A stretch of 64,000 nt of DNA from Eunapius fragilis (GCA_963681505.1 OY811991.1:2793671-2857670), one strand, 5' to 3'. Shown: positions 1 to 11,587, counted from the stretch's first letter. Notes: generated by a model from the sequence alone, not told the origin. Program-made: numbers and translations.

Positions 1-174
1 GTACTTCAGCCAAAGCGATGTATCCAAAGCCTTGTCATTCTCTGCCACCCACTTTTCTACAGTTTTAATCGTCATTTTAACCGTCACTGACCGCTTTTTT
101 GGTGCTGAAATGCCATCCTCTACATCGTCCTCACCTTCCTCCCTAACAAGCGCACGCTTTTTTTGTCCTGACAT
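1..174 (-). CDS. N-terminus of hAT-associated protein, partial
   Basis: The ATG is at 174-172 and 58 codons are open to the window edge. The peptide starts MSGQKKRALVREEGEDD and includes a basic stretch, APKKRS, then a segment TVEKWVAENDKALDTSLWLKY-like. This parallels residues 26-50 of the protein at 27628-27942 (TVKKWVTDNEKELTTTLWLTY-like). That second protein continues into a Cys-x2-Cys motif, so this is probably the start of a small zinc-binding domain found at the N-terminus of some hAT transposases or their host-derived relatives. Function is inferred only from this similarity. The C-terminal part cannot be seen. Confidence 0.5.
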   Translation of the reverse strand, partial: MSGQKKRALVREEGEDDVEDGISAPKKRSVTVKMTIKTVEKWVAENDKALDTSLWLKY

Positions 175-260
175 TTTGTCCGAACGTAATTAATTATGTT
201 TGGACAAATGGCTTAATTGATCGGAAAATGGCATGTGTCCGAACGCTATCCGAAACCCTG
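1..260 (-). mobile_element. hAT-like DNA transposon, one terminal part (runs off window)
   Basis: The right end of a DNA transposon enters the window here. Its terminal inverted repeat, read inwards on the - strand from 260, begins CAGGGTTTCGGATAGCG. It encloses the start of a reading frame on the - strand. The boundary is placed at 260 because the sequence from 261 matches the uninterrupted retrotransposon copy at 40098 onward. The inserted DNA therefore lies inside RT fragment A. The hAT-like label rests on the CAGGG terminus and on the protein shared with the insertion at 27543, which has 5-bp target duplications. The rest of the element is outside the window. Confidence 0.6.
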
Positions 261-1445
261 AAATGGGAAGACAAGACAAAAGAAAGGCGAAAGAAACCAG
301 CTAACGTTGTGTGGCTAGACCTGAAAGACGCCTTCGGTTCAGTACCTCACCCAGTCCTCCTCCAGGTCCTCAGCCTAATGGGCCTCCAAGGTGCCACCAC
401 TGCCATCATCAAGTACATCTACATGGGATACACCACCTTCATCCAGACCAAGTCGGAGTGATCCCCCCAAATCCCGTGCCTAAGGGGCGTTAAACAATGG
501 TGCCCCATTAGCCCCATCCTCTTCAACCTGGCCATGAAGGTGGTTATACAGGCGATGGAGGAAGTCCCATAGTCTGGCTATCAGATAGCCAATTCTACCA
601 TCAAGACCTGTACATATGCGACATAAACATGACAGACAGGAAAGTATACCAGTTTTGGTGAATATCGCTTTGCCTTAAAGGCACGGCTCAATCTCCTCCC
701 TACTAGGACAGCACGCTACAGGGCAAGAGAAGCCATACCAGACCGCAGCTGCAGGAGGTGCAATAGAGCAGGAAACACTAGCCCACATCTTGAACCACTG
801 TACTGTCCCAACCATGTTAGCCTGCTCCGCCTCCGGCACAATAAGATACTGTCACGTCTTGCAAATGCCATCCCTGCAAAAATGCGTCGACAGTATAAGG
901 AGCCGGTTGTCCCAGGAGACCGGCTGGGCCTAAAACCTGACCTTGTTGTGCTCGACGACACCAAAAAAGAGGCATTCGTCATTGATGTAACTATGCCCTT
1001 TGAGGGAACGGAATCTTTCCCAACTGCCCGCTTGGAAAAAGAAAAAAAATACGAGCACTTGAAGGCCACATTGAGACAAGGGTTATAAGAGGGTGGAAGT
1101 TGACGCCTTTATTGTGGGCTCCCTAGGCAGCTGGGACACCTCCAATGAGCAAGTTCTACACAAACTAGAAATTGGAAGAAACTACTCAAGGTTGTTCCGG
1201 AACCTATGCTGCACCGAGGCCCTGAAGGGGAGTTTCTCCATTTGGACAACTTTCCTGCAGGACTCAAATAACAACAACTCTACCTAGTCTAGCTGACTTT
1301 TGTGTTTGTGACAATGTATTATGGTGTATACCTCGTGCCAGCAGCACACACTAAATATGTATGTATTACCAACCCAAATGAGGTCGACGGTGTCGTCCCC
1401 GCGAGGGGACCACCTCTTCGGAGGTGCTGACCTTCATTGCTAACT
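261..1445 (+). mobile_element. Retrotransposon fragment A (family 1), RT palm joined to RLE tail
   Basis: This is a decayed copy. Positions 261-620 encode an RT segment with WLDLKDAFGSVPHP followed by a mutated GVKQGCPLSP (GVKQWCPISP). The sequence then breaks just before the YADD box and resumes at about 637 in the region before the endonuclease (YTSFGEYRFALKARLNLLP). The CCHC knuckle around 745-805 is frame-shifted. The RLE core DLVVLDDTKKEAFVIDVTMPFEG is intact at 940-1005. Nearly the same RT stretch, with the same break point, recurs at 40096-40470, so A and J descend from one broken copy. The 3' UTR (1288-1445) carries the family stem-loops and ends in AACT, abutting element B. Confidence 0.8.
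1397..1426 (+). promoter_or_regulatory. 3' UTR stem-loop pair of element A
   Basis: Two adjacent perfect hairpins are visible: CCCC-GCGA-GGGG (1397-1408) and CACCTC-TTCG-GAGGTG (1411-1426). They correspond in position and stem sequence to hairpins in the 3' UTRs of C, C', F and H. They are probably RNA structures recognised by the element's own RT during target-primed reverse transcription; that role is inferred. Confidence 0.6.
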
Positions 1446-3222
1446 ACGGGTGATCCCTGGGAATTTCTGCTTGGTCTTATCACGGTCTTCGCAAACTGGA
1501 TCGGTGATCGGTGATTGTCATCACTCGTCGTATCGTTTCGCAGCCCGACAAATCATCTACCCCTTCGTCATTCTGTGCGACTATCTACCCTCTACCTCCG
1601 AGGGGTGCAAGGACCGTGAGGTTTGGAAAAGCCAAGAAGCTACGTGGTGGGTTTTTCCCCCCTAACTGCAGTAGGGTTTTTTTCCCGGGGACGAGGGTGA
1701 AGTGCCCACCCCCCCCCCCGAATAAACACCGATTTCCTGGCACCGTATTTTACTTTCTGCCAAAAATGGCAACAAGTTCTCCTCAAGCGGAGGTCTGGGA
1801 AAGAACCTACCCACTCCTGTCTGCGTTAAAATGCCCGTGCTGCTCTGCTTGCATGTGGGCGGAAAAATCTTTTGTTCGCCATGTACGAAGTCATTTCCTT
1901 GCCCCACCTAAGGAAGTCTGGGTCTGTGATGTGTGCCGAACGTTGGCGGACTCCAGAATCGCAATAGCGCAACATCACCGCTCACATCAACCAAGAGCAA
2001 CCTCAGCGCCACACCCCCCGATGATACAAACAACGACCGCTCGCGTGGCTACGTTTGCGAGTACTGTGAAGCGGTTCTGCCATCGAGAAAGGGTCTAACG
2101 AACCACGAAAGAGCACATCACCAACCGCTAGTCTCTGCCGCTCTCTCGAGAGATGCCTCCTCCGCGTTACCTCCGCATTTGTCATCTACGCGTTGGACGA
2201 AGGAGGAAATTGCTAAATTCATAGCAGCAGTAGACCGTTTTGGCTTTAAACAAAACGCCCTAATAGCGCAAGCTATCGGTACCCGCTCCTCAACTCAAGT
2301 GGCAAGCTTCAAGAAACGCTACAAATTAAAACATCCCGCTTGGGCTCTGAGGCATGAGCTTCCAACTATCACCCAATCCAACGAGCAGGGCACGCAGTCC
2401 TCCCCACACAGTCCCCAGGCAGCACTCCCCAGTGGAGCACTGACTCAGCAGTCTCGCCTGCAAGTTCATTTGGAGGAAATACTGCCCCTAGACCACATCT
2501 ACCTGCCATAGTAGAAGTCACTCCTGTATCCTCCCCTGATCACTCCTCTGTACAACACACATCTGTAATCTCTCTCCGCACACAGGCCACCCTACAGACA
2601 TGACCACCAAATCGCTAGTAAAGAAACACTTCAAACTCCCACGCAGAACAGTCTCTTCCTTTACTCTCCAACGAAGGCGGGTGGACTCGGCCTCCCAAAC
2701 ATTGAGGACAAGATCCACCTCTTCAGGGTCTCTACAGGGTCTCTACAGCCTTCAAGGTCCTATTTGCGCAGGATGCTCTAATTAGTGATGTCGCAGCCCC
2801 TGCGCTCGCTAGGACGGCAGAGATAGGGTCCAATAACCAGAAGACCGCCGACGGCTTCATCAGCAGCTCCCCTGACCCAGGAGAGGGAAAGCGAGGAGAT
2901 ATCACCTCACTGTGGAGTGAGGTCCGCACCTCCCTCCAACACTGCGGAGCAGAGATCCACATGGGTAATAAGTCCATCTCCTGTGGAGATACCTCGCTGA
3001 GCTGGTGCAAAAGGAAGTTTCTCTCAAGCCTCCTCAGAGATTCGGTGCAAAACCGTTACCTGGAGGAATGGAAACAATGCTCGGATCAGGGCAGAGCTAC
3101 TATTTGCACCTCAGCCCACCCGGCAAGTAACCATTGTGTTACCACCGGTAACTATACCAGCTTCGGAGAATACCGGTTTGCCTTAAAAGCCAGGCTAAAC
3201 CTCCTCCCGACAAGAACATCCT
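1446..3222 (+). mobile_element. Retrotransposon B (family 1), internally deleted
   Basis: The copy begins immediately after AACT, at the end of A. The 5' UTR is about 320 bp. The ORF starts at ATG 1766 (MATSSPQAEVWERTYP). Zinc finger 1 is CPCCSACMW with H-x3-H; finger 2 is VCDVC with H-x3-H; both are in one frame. A frameshift near 2000 moves finger 3 (YVCEYCEAVLPSRKGLTNHERAHH) and the Myb domain (RWTKEEIAKFIAAVDRFGF, about 2190-2340) into another frame, ending at 2511. Nearly all of the linker and RT is deleted. Sequence resumes about 2600 in the RT thumb (KSLVKKHFKLPRRT) and runs through GDITSLWSEVRTSLQHC to LNLLPTRTS at 3220, where it fuses to a family-2 fragment. Not functional. Confidence 0.8.
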
Positions 3223-4530
3223 CAACCACTGTACCCGCAACTTGGGAATGGCTAGGGAACGGCACAACTCTGTCTTGGACTGCACCATCCGGGCAGTCCC
3301 TGAGCACCTGGGTACCAAACAAAAAGAACAACCCATCCCAGGAACATCAGGGGCTTCCCCAGGCTGACCTTCGTCCTTCAGGTAATCTTCCCTGGTCAAC
3401 CTGGTGCAGGAAGTTGGACACCACTCTGCGAGGAGCGATCAAACAGAAACTCAAGAACTGCCACCCAATATTTCTATCTGCCCCAGGCTTCTGGGGGTTT
3501 AGGCGTCCCCAGTGTTGAGGACGAGGGCCATGTAACTCAGTGCAGCCCAGGCCTTCAAGTTCCTCAGAGACACTCAGGACCCCATCATCCGAAGTGTGGC
3601 TCTACACCAGCTGGCAGACACGGTGGCTAAGAGGGCGAGGAGACTGGACCCGACAAAGCTTGAAGACCAGTCCGAATTTCTCAATACAACAGCCATCCCA
3701 GGGGAAGGACATGCCGGTGATCTCCACAGTCTGTGGAGCCAGCCTGGCAAACACGGGTGCCACATTAGAACTAACACCAGAGTCAGCTGTCCTCCACACT
3801 AATAACCACCATCTCAGCTGGCCCCAAAGGAAGCGGGCCTTCCAAGTGTTGAAGGAAGTGATTGGAGCGCGCCATCTGTCAGCCATCAAACGCTCCACAG
3901 ATCAGGGCCAGGCCTTCGACTCCCTTTCACTCCACCCAGACTCGCCATACTTCACTTATACTGGGGCATTCCTCTCATTTTACCAGTATAGGTTCGTACA
4001 TAAAGCTCGCCTGAACCTGCTACCCGTGCGCACCGTTCAGGCACGGTGTCGCAAACTGGTCCCCAGCACACAGTGCCGCCATTGTGGGAGGGCAGAGGAG
4101 ACCCTTGCGCACATCCTCAATCACTGCCACCAACATTTGGGGATGGTGCGAGAACGGCACAACGCTGTTCTGGATCGGATTGAGCGAGCAGTCCCGGCGC
4201 ATCTGGGGACCAAAATGAAAGAGCAAGCCATCCAGGAACATCAGGGGCCAACAGACCTGACCTGACAATCATATCACAAGATAACTCTTCCATCATCCTT
4301 GTCGAGGTCTGTTGCCCCTTCGAATGTTCACCCAATGCACTGGAGGACGCTGCCTGCTCCAAAATGGATAAATACGAGCCCCTGCGGCAGGTCTTCCTGG
4401 AGAGGTATACATCGGTCGAGATTTTGCCCTTCATTGTTGGCTCCCTGGGGAGTTGGTATCCTCCCAACGACAGAGTGCTGTCAAGACTCCACATTGGATG
4501 GAGATCTACCTACCTGAAATTCTGTGCTAA
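3223..4530 (+). mobile_element. Family-2 retrotransposon fragments: RLE piece, then thumb to RLE end
   Basis: Two pieces of a D-type element lie in tandem. Positions 3223-3385 match part of the endonuclease region (NLGMARERHNSVLD, HLGTKQKEQPIPGTSG). Positions about 3386-4525 start again further upstream in the thumb (GLGVPSVEDEGHV) and run through LHPDSPYFTYTGAFLSF, the knuckle CRHCGRAEETLAHILNHC (4074-4127) and the RLE segment ILVEVCCPFE (about 4300), ending near RVLSRLHIG. Several frameshifts and a stop near 4263 break it. About 100 bp of AT-rich sequence with no recognisable element (4531-4635) follows. Confidence 0.75.
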
Positions 4531-4635
4531 ATGTAGGTATGTAATATTTATTAATGCTAAATATCCATAATTCCTTGTTTCCTTACTTTTTACTCAATTG
4601 CTTCCTACAAATCCTACATCACCAATTTAAATTTT

Positions 4636-5345
4636 TATATCTTGATGAAGTACCTCTCCACCAGCACAGCAGGCCACAATTTCAACACCTTGGCATACGC
4701 GGACGATGTGTGCGCGATGGTGACGTCTAAGGCGGTCCTCCAGAGTATCCTGGACCGGTGCAAAGAGTTTGCCGACTGGGCAGGCCTAGTCTTTAACACC
4801 AAAAGGTGCGGCACCTTGTGCATGGTCAACCGCACGCCTAGGCTCTATGCGGACCACCTCTACAACCCTCGACTGGGCACAGAGGCCATCCCTGCCCTCT
4901 TGTGGGAGGACAGGTACAAATACCTGGGATGCCCAATGGGATCCTACCGGACACCAACCAACATGAGGGATGGCCTCTGAGACACCGGGTTGTGTTCTCC
5001 TCCCAACTGGCAGAGTGGCAGAAGCTGGATGCCTTCCGCAGGTTCCTATTCCCCCGGCTATGTTTTGTGCAGAAAGTTGTGTTCCCGGGCGCCATCTGGT
5101 GTAAGAAGCTCGACACTGCCCTCCGTACCACCATTAAGCGCGACTACACCTCCCACCTACAGCCTGCACTAAATACTTTTATCTCTCACAGGCCTTGGGT
5201 GGGTTAGGTATTCCGAGCGTGGAGGATGAGAACACAATTTCCTACTGCACTCAATGCTAACAGACTCTCGTCACCGCAAGCACACATGCAATCTAGACAT
5301 TAGAGAGGCATCTTCATCTATATCTCACCTACCAGCTGATGCTCT
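4636..5345 (+). mobile_element. Family-2 retrotransposon fragments: RT core with YADD, then an RT remnant next to U2
   Basis: Positions 4642-4980 encode the end of the RT palm, including LAYADDVCAMV and DRYKYLGCPMGSYR. After a frameshift, 4990-5210 encodes the thumb start (LAEWQKLDAFRRFLFPRLCF). From about 5236 a different RT stretch follows (LLHSMLTDSRHRKH, LDIREA), breaking off at about 5345 at the U2 5' flank. The same remnant-to-flank joint is found at 41145, so the joint predates a duplication. Confidence 0.7.
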
Positions 5346-5805
5346 TACGAATAATGGAGCGGTTGGTTCTGGTAGGGTTGTACTCCCAGTGGTCCTTGTA
5401 AAACGCGCATGCGCACAGACGCACTTTAAACCCACAACTGCAGGGCGTGCACGCCAGCACACAAATATCAAAATGCAAAACTGCATGGCATCGCACATAA
5501 ACTCTACTATACATGTACTATTTCAATTCAGCACAGCCACACTGGCTTACCAAGGTGTTGGTTGCATGCTGCCATCAAATTGCAGCTAGGAGGTAGGTGC
5601 ACGTGTTGCAATAAAGTTCTGGATCATGCGCACCGTGCTGCACGTGATTTGGTGCGTGCTCTAACCGTGTTGACTCAGGGATGCAGGTGAATGTAATTAA
5701 TGTGCGCAATTTAGCCTGTGAATATTATTAACGGCAAGTAATTTTGTGCCCTAATCGTGCAACGACAGCCAAGCTACAAATACGAAGCGAAAAACTGCAG
5801 AAACT
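5346..5805 (+). promoter_or_regulatory. U2 snRNA gene 5' flank, copy 1 (presumed promoter)
   Basis: About 460 bp, nearly identical to 41146-41597, lies immediately upstream of a U2 5' end in both places. snRNA promoters normally lie here, with a proximal sequence element some 50-60 bp before the start. The block CAAGCTACAAATACGAAGCG (5770-5789) lies close to the start in both copies. Which bases form the proximal element cannot be decided without a set of snRNA promoters from the same species. Confidence 0.5.
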
Positions 5806-5847
5806 ATCACTTCTCGGCCTCTTGGCTAAGATCAAGTAGAAATAACT
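5806..5847 (+). ncRNA. U2 snRNA gene, 5' 42 nt, copy 1 (interrupted by element C)
   Basis: The sequence reads ATCACTTCTCGGCCTCTTGG then CTAAGATCAAG. This is the U2 5' stem-loop I, with one change from ATCGC. Homology stops after ATAACT, where element C begins. Compared with conserved U2, the branch-point recognition stretch after AUCAAG reads UAGAAAUAAC and lacks GUAGUA. The matching 3' half of the gene is not found at the 3' end of C, where only about 15 nt remain before the next element. Confidence 0.85.
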
Positions 5848-6044
5848 ACTTACTATTGTTTAGGCGATCAATAACCAAGCCTCGGGTGGTGTTTCACGCG
5901 AGGGCAAAGCAGCTGTGACAAGGTTTTTTCACCCTCTGTCATACACAACAAGGGTGTTTTTTTCCTTGGGGATTCTGGTGTTGGTCCACCCCCCTAAATA
6001 AATATAGTCCGACCGAGCTCTTTGTAGGTCCGAGAAGAAGAACA

Positions 6045-9000
6045 ATGGCTGAGAGTCTCTCCGAGACGAACGAGTGGATAAGAGTCTACCCTGAAGTAGG
6101 AGTGCTAAGCTGTCCCTACTGTCAAAAGTCATACTGGAAGGCCAAACAGAGGGAGAAGCACGTGAGGAGATACCATGGCCCTCGACAGGAACGATGGAAG
6201 TGTGTGACTTGCTCAAGAGCCTTCTCGACGAAACAGGGGGCGGGAATTCACTACGCGAGCGCACACTCGAAAGCAAATGATGGCCCTAGCGTCGGGGGAC
6301 CAACCGTGAGGGAGGAGGATGGTGAGTAAGAGTCGCTCGCGTGCTCTTTCTGTGGCAGGAGTCTACCCTCTCGACAGGGCCTCCGTAACCACGAGAGACG
6401 GTGGCATCAAGCGGAGGTATCTACGCGTCTCGCGAACCAACCCGACCGCCCGAAGCAACGAGAGAGATGGTCGGAGGAAGAGGTCAGGAAATTTAAGGAG
6501 GCCATTCTTGCGAGGGGAATACGATCTAACAAGAGCATCGCGGAGATGGTGGCAACAAAAACAGCACGACAGGTGGGCTCTTTTAAGAGACGGTTCCTGA
6601 TAGATAACCCATTATGGGATACATTAATTGTCCCACCATCCGTGTCAACCTCCGCCTCCAAGAGCAATAATTCGCCGTCATCTAGTATCCTAGAGAGCTC
6701 CAACCCAGGGAGTCAACAAGGAGAGATGACATCAAGTTCAGGAGAAACCCCCCGAAATCAAGAAGTGGTTCTACCCAAGAGTCACTTGAACACTCCATCG
6801 CCTTCCCTGAGTGACCTGTTAACAAGGGGGCAGGTACCTGAGGAGCAACAGCTACCCCCAATGACTGGTCTGTCTGCTAGTACCCTGCAGGATCCCGAGA
6901 GAGTGGTCACCAATCAGCACCTCCCACTGACCTCTAATCAGAGGTCTAGGATCAACCTGGAGTGGGCTGACAAGACACTCCAGGCTCTGCGACGACCAGC
7001 AACGGGGAGAGAAGAGGCTGAGACTCCCCCAAGTGTCCCTGTCATGACAGGGGCTCAGGGAGCGCAACCTACAGCGGGAGGGGCAAACCCCCAAACAGAT
7101 GAAGTGCTCCAGATTATGGAGATTTTAGTGTCATCCCTATCCCCCTCAGAGGGAACTGGTGGGTTCGGTGTCTGGTACAGGAGGGGAAACACCCAAGAGC
7201 CTAAACCTGGAAGGGGTGCTGGACTGGAACCCACTACTGATTTCTCCACATCAGTGCACGGAGGACAGACCCCCAATGCCAGGGTGGCCATACAGTCCTC
7301 TTAGTCCGACAATGGCCCTAAACAATTCTGTTCACTGGTCCCCAGTTCTAGGATGGCCATACAGCCCAAGCAGCTCCAATACCAGCTTCACAGTCACCTC
7401 TAACAATCCAAGAGGAGTGGAGTTCCAATATGGACGAACTACGGGTGAGTTCACCCCGCTACCGCTCACAGTCCCCCCAGTCCCCAGACTTCCCTAGGCA
7501 TGGCCCCGACTACTCCCTGAGGGACTACATGCAGGGTTACAGGGTGGGAGGGCCCCAACATACTCAATGGCCTTATAGCCCATTGTCCTCCAGTACCCCG
7601 GGTCCTGGTCCAGGGCATGAATATGCCCTGTTGGGAACACGGAGTGGATGGACTCCCAGAATAGTGGGAAGGGGAAGTCCCCCATGGGGAAAAGAGGTTA
7701 CAATAAAGGAGTGGGTGCCCAGGTAAACAAGACCCCACTAGTACACCAACCAACGGGAAGGGGTATGCCAGTGGGGGGGGGGGGTTGGACCATCCAAGGG
7801 AACATGAGGATAGAGGAGGCCGGGTCCAAATGAGCATTGGCCATTCTAGTGGTGGGGGGGACGAGGGTAGTTCGAGCCATAACCAGCTAAGAGGGACAGA
7901 GGGCCCAGACCCCAGAAGAGGAGGTCAGGTAACCCCTAGTACGCCCACACAACCTGGTAGGGAAGGAAACCTGTTAAGAGGGTCAGGGGACCGGCATAGA
8001 CCAGTGGCCTCAGTACGGGATCAGCCCACACACTCCCAACCACAAGCTCCTATTACCAATCCCTCTAATGTCACCCCACTCCACTACCGATGGATATTAA
8101 AGACGACAGAGCCCCATACAGCTCTTCTCTCCACTAAAGCCACGATCAGGAAAGGTCCTCTCCTCAACAGAGTGGGCACTGTGGTGTCGAGATCTAGAGA
8201 AATGGACGGCAGGCCTGTCCCAGTGGGCTTTCAATCGGTCAAAGACTGCCACACCACAACAGGCCTGGTCGAGGAGACAGAGCCAGAAAAGAAGACAACT
8301 ACAGGGGGATGGATCTGGGAATGACTGGAATGCAGAGCCAGAAACAGATGACAGGCCCCAGAGGAGTAGAGGGAGAAACAGGATCATCACTCGGATGGCT
8401 AATCTCCAGAGGAGCTACAACACCTCCCCGAGGAGATGCATGGATGCCATCAGACACACGCCACCACCCCTGAGATGTGAAGTGCCTATAGGTGAAGTGT
8501 CCAACTTCTTCTCTGCCAAACTGGCAGCCCCACAGGGCATTGACCCTTATGTCCCACCACCTTTCCAACTGTGGAATGGTACGACACCGTGTGATGTAAT
8601 GGAGCACACAATCACCCCGGATGAGGTAAAGAGGACATTTCGGGCTATGGAGTTGGACTCTGCTCCTGGGCCAGACCGCATCAGGTACAAAACTTGGAAG
8701 CTCATTGATCCAAATCTGGAAGTCGTAACGGGGATCCTCAACACCTGCAGGACCAATGGGAAAATCCCGCCAGCCTGGAAGTTATCATCTACCATCCTTA
8801 TCCACAAGGGGGATGACCCATTGGTCCTGGACAACTGGAGGCCCATAGCATTGCAGAACACTATCTACAAGCTATATGCGGCCATAGTGGCCCGAAGGGT
8901 GTCGTCGTGGGCGGTTGAGTCTGGGATTATGAGTTCTTCCCAGAAGGGATTCCTCCCAATGGAAGGATGCCTGGAGCACAATCACCTCATGTCATCAGTG

Positions 9001-11464
9001 CTCCAGGACTCCAGAAGGAGGAAGAGACCGGCATATCTGGTATGGCTGGATCTGAAAGATGCATATGGCTCGGTATCTCATGATATATTGTTTCATGTAA
9101 TGAAACTGGCGGGGTTAAAGGGGAAAACTGTGGAGGTGGTGAAGGACTTCTACCACCTGTCAACCACATCCGTCCGCACCAAAAGTAACTCCACAGCCCC
9201 TATCAGGATTGAAAGGGGAGTCAAGCAGGGCTGCCCATTGAGCCCAATCCTCTTTAATCTTGTGATGGAGGTACTCATCCGAGCTGCGGAGGGAGTGGAG
9301 AGAGCAGGCTACAGGATAGCTAACTCGGTGGTCAAATCATTGGCATATGCAGATGACCTCTGCATACTGGCGTCCTCTCCACCCAAGCTGCAGGAGATGC
9401 TTGACAGAGTGTACAGGGCAAGTAAGTGGGCTGGAGTGGCCTTCTCGCCCAGAAAGTGTGCATCTCTGTCGCTAGAGCGGTCATACCGGGCCCGACAAAG
9501 AGTGGCCTCCCAGGCTTACCATCTAGGGGAGACAGCTGTACCCACCATGGCTTGGGAAAACAGATACAAATACCTGGGAGTGAAGGCAGGAGCCAACTCA
9601 GGGGTGGATATAGTGGTCGGACATCGGACAAAATCTGACCAAAACTGTACAATGTCAGCCCAAACTTCCCATTGTCGGACAAAAGTGCCGATCGTTTTTT
9701 AATGTAATTCACAAGTGTGGAATTGATTGTTTGTACAAACATAACCACTGAAAATCGTTTGTATAGACATAAGCCACATGAAGCGGTATTAAATTCATAG
9801 TTACTTAGATTAGCAAAGTTTGCTACGTAGCGCTACAGTACTGCGTGTACATCTATAAAGCCAACGATCGTAAAATGCATAGTTACATGTACGGGAAATG
9901 TTCCAAACCAATTAATCCACGCAAATAGGAATTATTAATCGTTTGTTCAAAATGGCCACGAAGCGGTCGAAAAGGCAGGCATCATTTGCGTGCTTTAAAG
10001 TGGCAATCCACATATGAGAATGTATTTAAAAGGACATATTTAGCAATGTCAGACCATGTCCGACCAACTCCCAATATGGTCTGACATTATGTCAGGCCAT
10101 TTCTGAAACCTTATATCCACCCCTGCAACTCCACCCCTGACCTGGAGAAACTAGGGAGAGATTACATCTCAGACATAGAGGCAATCACCAGGTCAGACCT
10201 CACAGACTGGTAAAAGTTAGATGCCATCCACCTGTTTGCCAAACCGCGCCTAGTTTATACCCTGCAAAACCAACTCCCAGCACTAAGCTGGGCAAAGACT
10301 CTCGACAGAAAGGTCAGAGCCCTGGTAAAGTGTAATCTAAAACTACCAAGGAGGACAACTGATGCTTTCCTCTACTCTCCTTGGCGAGCTGGAGGCCTGG
10401 GTCTCCCGAGAATTGAGGACGAGGTGCACATTTATGGAGTGTCCACCTCGTATCGCCTTCTGGCATTAAGCAAGGACCCCATAGTGGCGGATGTCTCTCT
10501 TGGGGCGTTAGATTTTACGGCCAGAACGCGTTCCCAGGGTTCTCTGTCCCCACAAGAGTTTCTGAACAGTCCCCCACAGAGGGGTGAAGGAAAACAGGGA
10601 GATATTATGTCTCGGTGGAGTAGGGTGCGAACGTCCATGCAGCTCTGTCAAGCTACCATCAACTTGACATCAAAAGAGATCCAAATAGCCGACAGAGTGT
10701 ATGGACCTGCCAAGAAAAGTCTGATTTGCAAAGCAATGAGGGCAGTTATGCAAGACCAACACCTGGCAAGATGGGGAAGAGCCAAGGACCAAGGCAGAGC
10801 GACGGGTTACCTGGCACTACACCCTGCCAGCAACCACTGGATTAGAGGGGGGAAATACACCTCCTTCTCAGAATACCGTTTTGCTCTCAAAGCCCGTCTG
10901 AATCTCTTGCCAACAAGAACTGTAAGGAAGAGATCGGGGGAAACCATCGTGGACGTGAGCTGTCCAAAGTGCCACCTGGAGCAAGAAACGCTTGCCCACG
11001 TTCTCAACCATTGCCCCCCTCATGTGGGTCTGGTGCGGTCCAGACACAATAAGATCTTAAACCGTCTGGCAAATGCGGTTCCACCAACAAAAGGGATTAA
11101 GATCCTGGAGCAGGTGGTTCCGGGAGACACCAGAGCCCTCAGACCTGACATGGTCATCCTCAATGAGGCAAAGTCAGAGGCCTTCATTGTGGACGTTACA
11201 GTGCCCTTTGAAGGGGAGGAGGCCTTCCAGGCGGCTCGCAGAGCAAAGGAGGATAAGTATGCATACTTGAAACCTCTCCTGCACTTCAGAAAAGTGGAAG
11301 TGGACGGATTTGTTGTTGGGGCCCTTGGAAGCTGGGACCCAGATAATAACAAAGTTCTACATAAGTTGTCCATCGGCCAGAACTATGCCATCATGTTCAA
11401 GAAGCTTTGCTGTACAGAGACAATTAAAGGTTCATATGCCATCTGGAGGGCGAAGACTGGTTGA
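6045..11464 (+). pseudogene. Element C polyprotein: ZnF-Myb-RT-RLE, disrupted
   Basis: The ATG is at 6045 (MAESLSETNEW). Zinc fingers are CPYCQKSYW...HVRRYH, CVTCSRAF...HYASAH and CSFCGRSLPSRQGLRNHERRWH; the third follows an in-frame TAA at 6327. The Myb domain (RWSEEEVRKFKEAILARGI) spans about 6460-6600. The frame then stays open to 7304. The linker 7305-8090 is frame-shifted and proline/serine-rich, with repeated WPYSPLS units. RT occupies about 8390-9598 and 10131-10420: SAPGPDRIRYKTWK, WLDLKDAYGSV, GVKQGCPLSPILFN, LAYADDLC. A TAA at about 10212 replaces the Q/W-K codon in TDW-KLDAIH. The knuckle is CPKCHLEQETLAHVLNHC (about 10960-11013); the RLE core is RPDMVILNEAKSEAFIVDVTVPFEG. It stops at 11464. 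Dead as it stands, but few lesions separate it from an open frame. Confidence 0.85.
9599..10125. mobile_element. Non-autonomous hAT-like element inserted in C
   Basis: This is 527 bp with 14-bp terminal inverted repeats, CAGGGGTGGATATA and TATATCCACCCCTG. It is flanked by the direct duplication CAACT (9594-9598 and 10126-10130). Dropping the insert and one CAACT gives an uninterrupted RT frame (GANSTPDLEK). There is no transposase reading frame inside, so it needs a partner. Internal text such as GTCGGACATCGGAC is shared with the elements at 1-260 and 27543. Confidence 0.85.
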
Positions 11465-11587
11465 CTCTGTGTGTGTATGTGGGGGAACAATCCTACTTAT
11501 GCGTACCATATAAGTGCACGCACCGCCGTGGGCGGAATGTTGATTTGTGTACTTGTGTGTACCTGGCCGATGAGCCAGAGAGTGCCA

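Noticed and set aside
5821-5847. Possibility that the snRNA is U12, because UAGAAAUAAC faintly recalls the U12 segment GGAAAAUAAC
   Set aside because: Stem I, the Sm-site context and stems III-IV match U2 clearly and not U12.
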